Shown here piece by piece: positions 59,330-64,000 of a stretch of DNA of 64,000 bases (positions are counted from its first letter, which is position 1; each line of letters opens with the position of its first letter). The notes beneath the pieces were generated by a model. That model ran no database searches and was not told where the DNA came from. It saw nothing but the letters and a program-made list of their open reading frames with translations. The position numbers and the translations under genes were made by a program. Source of the stretch: Winogradskyella undariae (lineage in GTDB: Bacteria > Bacteroidota > Bacteroidia > Flavobacteriales > Flavobacteriaceae); NCBI RefSeq assembly GCF_013285155.1, contig NZ_JABTEL010000014.1, forward strand, positions 1-64,000. The letters run 5' to 3'.

Positions 59330-59686
59330 TTATATCTGATGATTTACGGAAGCTTTAAATTGTTGAGGCGTCATCATTTCCATTTTTTTAAATTGTCTAT
59401 TGAAGTAACTTGTATTATTAAAGCCAGATTGAAATGCTATTTCCGACATTCTTAAATTTTGAGATGATTTAATAAGTTTCTTAGAAAATTTAATTTTTTC
59501 TGAATTGATATAATTAATAGGCAAAATACCTAAAGTATTTTTAAACTGCTTATGAAAATGAGAAGCACTCATGTGAGCTTTATTAGCCAATTGATCTACT
59601 GTAATATCTTTATTATAAATTTTATTTTGAAAAAAGATCTATATACGTTGTGTGTAGGTCTTTTTTGATTTTGATAATTTATTCAT
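59330..59686 (-). pseudogene. AraC-type HTH gene interrupted by an in-frame amber codon
   Basis: From an ATG at 59686 the minus strand encodes MNKLSKSKKTYTQRI, then TAG at 59641-59639, then continues in the same frame 'IFFQNKIYNKDITVDQLANK' and 'AHMSASHFHKQFKN' up to the stop near 59330. Without the TAG this would be a 118-residue stand-alone AraC DNA-binding domain with both helix-turn-helix units intact ('RMSEIAFQSGFNNTSYFNRQFKKM'). The frame and family match continue straight across the stop, so a recent nonsense mutation is the simplest reading. Translation could still restart at an internal TTG (59590) or ATG (59575 region), giving a truncated protein. Confidence 0.75.
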
Positions 59687-59801
59687 TTATAATAATGAAA
59701 ATGGTAAATTTTAAGTTTAATTATTGTTGATTTGAAAATATTTTAACTATTTATTGTTGTGTATATTGCTAATTTGATATATTTATGCTAAATAACTATA
59801 T

Positions 59802-60221
59802 ATGACAATAGATTTGTGTCCAAATTGCAGTAGTGATCAGTATGTTAAGAGCGGAGTAGTCAATAAAAGACAGCGTTTTAAATGTAAAAAATGCAACTAC
59901 TATTTTACTGTTAATAAGATAGGGAAGAAGATAGACGACTATTATGTTAACAAGTCCTTACAACTCTATTTAGAAGGTCTCACCTATAGAGAAATTGAGC
60001 GCATTCTTGGTATTTCTCACGTAAGTGTAATGAATTGGGTTAAAAAGTATAACATAAAACGTCCTTATAACTCTAATTATCACCCAACTTACAAAATATT
60101 AAACGCTAATGAACTTAGTCGGTATTTTTCTGAAACAGAAAATATAAAAGGTGCAGGTGTTATTGTTACTGAGTTAGGTGACAAATTCATGTTGATTAAA
60201 TGGGAGCGTTTTAAAGATTAG
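59802..60221 (+). CDS. Transposase-derived zinc-ribbon/HTH protein (IS1 InsA-like), probable domesticated regulator
   Basis: A 139-residue protein. Residues 1-38 form a zinc ribbon with CxxC pairs ('LCPNCSSDQYVKSG', 'RFKCKKCNYYFTV'), as in IS1 InsA and related transposase N-termini. Residues ~50-82 form a helix-turn-helix ('LEGLTYREIERILGISHVSVMNWVKKY'). The last ~45 residues replace the catalytic part: no DDE domain, no InsB partner and no flanking inverted repeats are visible. It lies 110 bases upstream of the porin/DUF4212/symporter operon on the same strand. A TATATTTA box with TTG 18 or 21 bases upstream precedes it. A role as local transcription factor is an inference. Confidence 0.8.
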   Translation: MTIDLCPNCSSDQYVKSGVVNKRQRFKCKKCNYYFTVNKIGKKIDDYYVNKSLQLYLEGLTYREIERILGISHVSVMNWVKKYNIKRPYNSNYHPTYKILNANELSRYFSETENIKGAGVIVTELGDKFMLIKWERFKD

Positions 60222-60247
60222 TATATCAATTTAACAAATTAGTATAT
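60218..60247 (+). repeat. 10-bp direct repeat upstream of the symporter operon
   Basis: ATTAGTATAT occurs at 60218-60227 and 60238-60247, exactly 20 bases apart (about two helical turns), between the HTH gene and the porin gene. Candidate binding sites. Confidence 0.45.
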
Positions 60248-60330
60248 AAAATATGAATTAAAGAGATGTTTTTAAGAGCTTAGTGGTGCACACAAAACTA
60301 ATTTTAAGTACTAACTAATCTTTTTAAACA

Positions 60331-61578
60331 ATGAAGAATCAAACTTTTGTATTGATAGGACTGTTTATCATGTTCTTTCAATTTATGATTGCTCAAGGCT
60401 CGCCAGATTATTCTGGTGGACTTAAATTCAAATTCAACGAAGAAGGCTCTAAATATCTTCGTCTCATTTCTTGGGCACAAGTCCAAGCCAATTACAATAC
60501 AGATGAAACCTTTGATGGTAACGGAAACGAAAACAGTAAATTAAACTTTAATTTACGCCGTGCTAGAGTTTTAATGTTCGCTCAAATTAACAAGGACTTT
60601 TTAATTCTAACTCATTTTGGATTAAATAGTTTAACAAGTTCTACGTTAAGTCCAACCGGAAAAGGAGATGGTTCTCAACTGTTCTTTCACGATGTTTGGG
60701 CGCAATATAATGTAGGCGAAAATCATACTGTTGGTGGAGGTTTACATTATTTCAATGGTATTTCTAGATTAAACAATCAAAGTACACTTAATATCATGAC
60801 GCTAGATAACAACCGTCAGTCGTGGGCAACTATTGGTTTGTCAGATCAATTTGCAAGACATCTAGGTGTGTTTATGAAAGGGAAATTCAATAAGCTACAA
60901 TATCGCGTTGCTGTAAACGATGCATCTGTATCTTCTTTAGATGGTCGTACAGCTGTTGCAGGTGGTGATGCCGTTTATAATGGTCGCTCTAATCTTGGTT
61001 CTAAAGCCGCAGGAAAAACCTATGCTGGTTATTTCGATTATCATTTTTTAGATCAAGAGTCAAACTTTTTGCCTTATAAAGTTGGAACATACTTAGGAGA
61101 GAAAAAAGTATTCAATATTGGTGCAGGTTTCTTTTTACATCCTGAAGGTTCAGTAATTGATACAGGCACAGCTATTGCACCAAATCTTGAAGGTGAAGAT
61201 GTATCCATCTTTGCAGTCGATGCTTTTTATGATACACCAATTGGTGAAGACGGAAGTGCTATTACTGCGTATGCTGTCTATCAGAATAGTAACTACGGAA
61301 AAAACTATTTGTACAGCGCCTACGGAACAGGTGATATGCTTTATGGTCATGTTGGTTATGTTCTTAAAGGTGATAAGCTAAAAACAAGATTTCAACCCTA
61401 TGTAAGTTACGGAACACATAGTTATGATGCTGTTGATGATAACAGATCAACATTAGGTGTTGGTATCAATGCTTATATGAGTGGGCATAATTCAAAATTA
61501 ACTTTAGAATACATGAATCAAAGCTTTGGATCGGTAGACACTAGTACTATTTCGCTTCAAGCTATGATTTACCTATAA
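60331..61578 (+). CDS. Outer-membrane porin (phosphate-selective porin OprO/P-like)
   Basis: A 415-residue protein with a signal peptide (FVLIGLFIMFFQFMIAQ). The mature sequence is a sequence of amphipathic strands typical of a 16-stranded barrel: 'LRLISWAQVQANYNTDETFDGNG', 'SKLNFNLRRARVLMFAQINKDFLILTHFGLN', 'FFHDVWAQYNVGENHTVGGGLHYF', ending 'SFGSVDTSTISLQAMIYL' with a terminal aromatic/hydrophobic motif. It probably gives the substrate of the following symporter access through the outer membrane. It is the first gene of a three-gene operon, 13 bases before DUF4212. Confidence 0.85.
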   Translation: MKNQTFVLIGLFIMFFQFMIAQGSPDYSGGLKFKFNEEGSKYLRLISWAQVQANYNTDETFDGNGNENSKLNFNLRRARVLMFAQINKDFLILTHFGLNSLTSSTLSPTGKGDGSQLFFHDVWAQYNVGENHTVGGGLHYFNGISRLNNQSTLNIMTLDNNRQSWATIGLSDQFARHLGVFMKGKFNKLQYRVAVNDASVSSLDGRTAVAGGDAVYNGRSNLGSKAAGKTYAGYFDYHFLDQESNFLPYKVGTYLGEKKVFNIGAGFFLHPEGSVIDTGTAIAPNLEGEDVSIFAVDAFYDTPIGEDGSAITAYAVYQNSNYGKNYLYSAYGTGDMLYGHVGYVLKGDKLKTRFQPYVSYGTHSYDAVDDNRSTLGVGINAYMSGHNSKLTLEYMNQSFGSVDTSTISLQAMIYL

Positions 61579-61591
61579 AAACTAAGAAACT

Positions 61592-61852
61592 ATGAGTAAT
61601 AAACAGGATCACGCTACAGCGTACTGGAAAGAAAATGTGAAGTATCTAGCCATACTTCTAACAATATGGTTTGTAGTATCCTTTGGGTGTGGCATTCTAT
61701 TTAGAGAAGAGTTAAACCAATTTAAACTAGGTGGTTTTAAACTAGGATTTTGGTTTGCGCAACAAGGGTCTATATATGTTTTCGTGGTATTAATATTCGT
61801 TTATGTAAGATTAATGAACAAACTAGATAAAAAATACGGTTACGACGAGTAA
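61592..61852 (+). CDS. DUF4212 small membrane subunit of a sodium:solute symporter
   Basis: An 86-residue protein with two transmembrane helices: 'YLAILLTIWFVVSFGCGILF' and 'LGFWFAQQGSIYVFVVLIFVYVRLMNKLDKKYG'. This is the DUF4212 pattern ('YWKENVKYLAILLTIWFVVSFG'), a small protein regularly encoded just before the acetate-type symporter and thought to be its accessory subunit. It lies 31 bases before the symporter gene. Confidence 0.92.
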   Translation: MSNKQDHATAYWKENVKYLAILLTIWFVVSFGCGILFREELNQFKLGGFKLGFWFAQQGSIYVFVVLIFVYVRLMNKLDKKYGYDE

Positions 61853-61883
61853 GCCTTAACTAACAACATTAAATAAAAATATT

Positions 61884-63650
61884 ATGAGTGTACAAACATG
61901 GACTTGGTTATTAGTCGGCATTACTTTTGCGCTGTATTTCGGAATCGCAATTTGGGCTAGAGCTGGCTCAACTAAAGAATTTTATGTTGCGGGTGGAGGT
62001 GTTTCTCCATTAGCAAATGGTATGGCAACGGCTGCCGATTGGATGAGTGCCGCCTCCTTTATAAGTATGGCAGGTATTATTTCCTTCGCAGGTTACGATG
62101 GCTCTGTTTATCTTATGGGATGGACCGGAGGTTACGTGCTTTTAGCATTGCTTTTAGCGCCTTATTTACGAAAGTTTGGGAAGTTTACAGTTCCTGATTT
62201 TATTGGAGATCGCTACTATTCAAACACCGCAAGAACGGTGGCTGTAATTTGTGCGTTAATCGTTTCATTTACTTACGTTGCAGGCCAAATGCGTGGTGTT
62301 GGAATTGTGTTTTCTCAATTTTTACAAGTAGATATTACTGTAGGTGTGATTATAGGAATGACAGTGGTACTGGCCTTCGCTTTATTGGGTGGTATGAAAG
62401 GAATTACATACACGCAAGTCGCACAATATTGTGTTTTGATTTTTGCTTTTATGGTGCCAGCATTCTTTATTTCATTGCAAATGACAGGAAACATTATTCC
62501 TCAAATTGGAATGGGTGGTAAAGTTGAAGGCGGAGCATTTCTTCTCGATAAATTAGATTCTTTACATACAGAATTAGGGTTTCATGAATATACCAGCGGA
62601 ACCAAAAGCACTTGGGATGTATTAGCTATTACTTTAGCGTTAATGGCTGGTACTGCTGGTTTACCTCACGTTATTGTTCGCTTTTTTACAGTGCCTAAAG
62701 TGAAAGATGCACGTAAATCTGCAGGATATGCATTATTCTTAATTGCTATTTTGTATACAACAGCGCCTGCTGTAGCCGTTTTTTCTAGAACTAATTTAAT
62801 TGAAACGGTAAGTAACCAACGTTATGATGAAATTCCGGTTTGGTTTAAAAATTGGGAAAATACAGGCTTAATTGCTTGGTCTGATAAAAATGGCGATGGT
62901 AAAATTCAATATGTTGCAGGAAATGCATTGTCTAGTAGTAAACCAGAATTTACAGATGCTAGAGGAGAACATGGTGAGCGTATTGTTGCTAACAGTAGCG
63001 GTGAAGTCAATGAATTATATGTGGATAGAGATATCATGGTATTAGCAAATCCTGAAATTGCAAACTTACCAAATTGGGTCATTGGATTGGTAGCAGCCGG
63101 TGGGCTTGCAGCAGCTTTATCTACAGCTGCAGGATTACTTTTAGTAATTTCTACATCCGTTTCTCATGATTTAATTAAGAAACAATTGCGACCAGATATT
63201 TCTGATAAAAATGAATTAAGAGCAGCAAGAATTTCAATTTTTGTAGCGATTTTAATTGCAGGTTACTTCGGGATTAATCCACCAGGATTTGTCGCCGCCG
63301 TCGTCGCGCTCGCCTTTGGTCTTGCCGCCGCATCTTTTTTTCCTGCCATTATTTTAGGGATTTTTGATAAACGAATGAATAAAGAAGGTGCTATTGCAGG
63401 TATGATTGTTGGTATTACATTAATGATGTATTACATGATGCGCTTTAAACTCGATATGTTTGGAGGCGGAACCAGTGAAGATTGGTGGTTTGGAACTTCA
63501 CCAGAAGGTTTTGGAACCATTGCTATGTGCGTCAATTTTGTGATTTCGGTAGTTATTTCAAGATTATCAGTTGCACCACCTCAAGATGTTCAAGATATGG
63601 TTGAAAGTATCAGAATACCTTCAGGTGCAGGAGAAGCACAAGACCATTAA
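61884..63650 (+). CDS. Sodium:solute symporter (SSS family, ActP/VC_2705-like)
   Basis: A 588-residue inner-membrane symporter with about 13 helices. Motifs: 'FYVAGGGVSPLANGMATAADWMSAASFISMAG', 'YLRKFGKFTVPDFIGDRYYS', 'AGTAGLPHVIVRFFTVPKVKDARKSAGYALF' and 'AALSTAAGLLLVISTSVSHDLIKKQL'. Close relatives take up acetate or other monocarboxylates with Na+. A ~40-base stretch (63291-63331) is strikingly GC-rich for this genome. A long soluble insert (~residues 310-385, 'RYDEIPVWFKNWENTGLIAWSDKNGDG') with calcium-binding-like 'DKNGDGK' is notable. It is the last gene of the operon; a terminator follows. Confidence 0.92.
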   Translation: MSVQTWTWLLVGITFALYFGIAIWARAGSTKEFYVAGGGVSPLANGMATAADWMSAASFISMAGIISFAGYDGSVYLMGWTGGYVLLALLLAPYLRKFGKFTVPDFIGDRYYSNTARTVAVICALIVSFTYVAGQMRGVGIVFSQFLQVDITVGVIIGMTVVLAFALLGGMKGITYTQVAQYCVLIFAFMVPAFFISLQMTGNIIPQIGMGGKVEGGAFLLDKLDSLHTELGFHEYTSGTKSTWDVLAITLALMAGTAGLPHVIVRFFTVPKVKDARKSAGYALFLIAILYTTAPAVAVFSRTNLIETVSNQRYDEIPVWFKNWENTGLIAWSDKNGDGKIQYVAGNALSSSKPEFTDARGEHGERIVANSSGEVNELYVDRDIMVLANPEIANLPNWVIGLVAAGGLAAALSTAAGLLLVISTSVSHDLIKKQLRPDISDKNELRAARISIFVAILIAGYFGINPPGFVAAVVALAFGLAAASFFPAIILGIFDKRMNKEGAIAGMIVGITLMMYYMMRFKLDMFGGGTSEDWWFGTSPEGFGTIAMCVNFVISVVISRLSVAPPQDVQDMVESIRIPSGAGEAQDH

Positions 63651-63706
63651 AAAGCTAATGTCTATATAGTTTTATATATCATTATTTTAATTTTACTTAG
63701 TTAGAG

Positions 63707-63740
63707 AATCAGTATTGCAAATTTTGTAATACTGATTTCT
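63707..63740 (+). terminator. Intrinsic terminator of the symporter operon
   Basis: AATCAGTATTGCAA (63707-63720) pairs with TTGTAATACTGATT (63724-63737), one wobble, loop ATT, followed by a short T-rich tail. Confidence 0.8.
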
Positions 63741-63785
63741 TATATTAGTAGATATTTAGTTATTTCTATTAATAATTACGAATTC

Positions 63786-63980
63786 ATGAAAAAACGTCAC
63801 GAACAAAAGCTAGTGGTATTGTCAATAGCTTTGTTTTTTGTATTCAATATTCCCTTTGTCCTCATTTTTAATTTTGAAGGCGCCATTTTCGGGATTCCAA
63901 CACTATACTTCTCGTTATTTACGTTTTGGATGATTTCAATTGTGATTTCATATATCGTTTTAAAACGCCATTATGAATAG
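63786..63980 (+). CDS. Small two-helix membrane protein
   Basis: A 64-residue protein with two transmembrane helices ('LVVLSIALFFVFNIPFVLIF' and 'GIPTLYFSLFTFWMISIVISYIVL') and basic ends (MKKRHEQK..., LKRHYE). Proteins of this shape often precede and assist a second sodium:solute-symporter-type protein. Its stop overlaps the start of the next gene, showing translational coupling. Family name not certain. Confidence 0.75.
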   Translation: MKKRHEQKLVVLSIALFFVFNIPFVLIFNFEGAIFGIPTLYFSLFTFWMISIVISYIVLKRHYE

Positions 63981-64000
63981 TTACGCCGTAATCATTATCA
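63973..64000 (+). CDS. Start of a further gene (cut by window edge)
   Basis: An ATG at 63973 overlaps the stop of the small membrane protein by eight bases and reads MNSYAVIII... to the right edge. The hydrophobic start and coupling suggest a membrane protein, possibly another symporter-type protein, but only nine codons are visible. Confidence 0.5.

Noticed and set aside
59631-59667. Terminator-like hairpin with T-run
   Set aside because: The arms pair only with several wobbles, and the sequence lies inside the interrupted AraC-type reading frame, so the structure is probably incidental.
59802-60221. Active IS1-type insertion sequence
   Set aside because: No InsB/DDE partner, no terminal inverted repeats and no target duplication are visible; the protein ends with a non-transposase tail.

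Overview
The window is AT-rich chromosomal DNA of a Bacteroidota bacterium, almost certainly a marine-type member of the Flavobacteriaceae. The evidence is type IX secretion / gliding proteins (a PorP/SprF-like protein and a type B sorting-domain adhesin), frequent promoters of the form TTG-N19/20-TAnnTTTG, an alpha-2-macroglobulin carrying a SusC-like plug segment, and typical Flavobacteriaceae gene neighbourhoods. Nothing resembles a prophage, plasmid, CRISPR array, rRNA or tRNA. No species can be named from the sequence alone.

Layout. 1-5.3 kb: minus-strand secretome genes (PorP/SprF-like protein with a long Ala/Lys/Gln/Glu repeat tail running off the left edge, a secreted type B adhesin, a beta-helix protein, a small secreted protein). 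5.7-8.4 kb: secreted dioxygenase-fold protein, fatty-acid desaturase, Crp/Fnr regulator, cold-shock protein. 8.5-16 kb: giant alpha-2-macroglobulin and a divergent TPR protein. 16-21.2 kb: TetR regulator plus a complete tripartite exporter (ABC, HlyD, TolC) whose ABC ATPase has lost several catalytic motifs. 21.3-25.8 kb: Mpl murein-recycling ligase and two adjacent DEAD-box RNA helicases. 25.8-29.9 kb: tesA-like esterase divergent from a ybbA/ybbP-like ABC system. 30-36 kb: small membrane protein, DnaQ/GIY-YIG nuclease, ribosome-hibernation-like protein, 5'-nucleotidase, FUSC transporter. 36-38 kb: a decayed gene and an Old Yellow Enzyme.

38.1-48.5 kb is the most unusual block. Two convergent operons together encode two circularly permuted ATP-grasp proteins, two alpha-E domains (one free, one fused to an ATP-grasp), two transglutaminase-like proteins (one with a DUF2126 region) and a zinc-ribbon metallopeptidase. 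Families of this kind have been predicted to form a peptide-ligation/peptide-processing system; its substrate is unknown.

48.6-51.3 kb: glutaminase, EamA transporter and a ThiE-like protein. 52.3-57.4 kb: a six-gene electrophile/aldehyde-detoxification cluster (TetR, NAD(P)-binding protein, nitroreductase, medium-chain reductase, YqhD-like alcohol dehydrogenase, lipoprotein DJ-1/PfpI) with a perfect palindromic operator at its promoter. 57.5-59.7 kb: CsbD-like protein, AraC regulator, small membrane protein, and an AraC-type HTH gene interrupted by an amber codon. 59.8-64 kb: a transposase-derived zinc-ribbon/HTH protein, then porin, DUF4212 and a sodium:solute (acetate-type) symporter, a small membrane protein and the first codons of one more gene.

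Intergenic DNA carries two families of short tandem repeats (11 bp and 7 bp) and many intrinsic terminators. Several start codons were moved downstream of the longest possible ORF because a TAnnTTTG promoter box lies inside the longer version.
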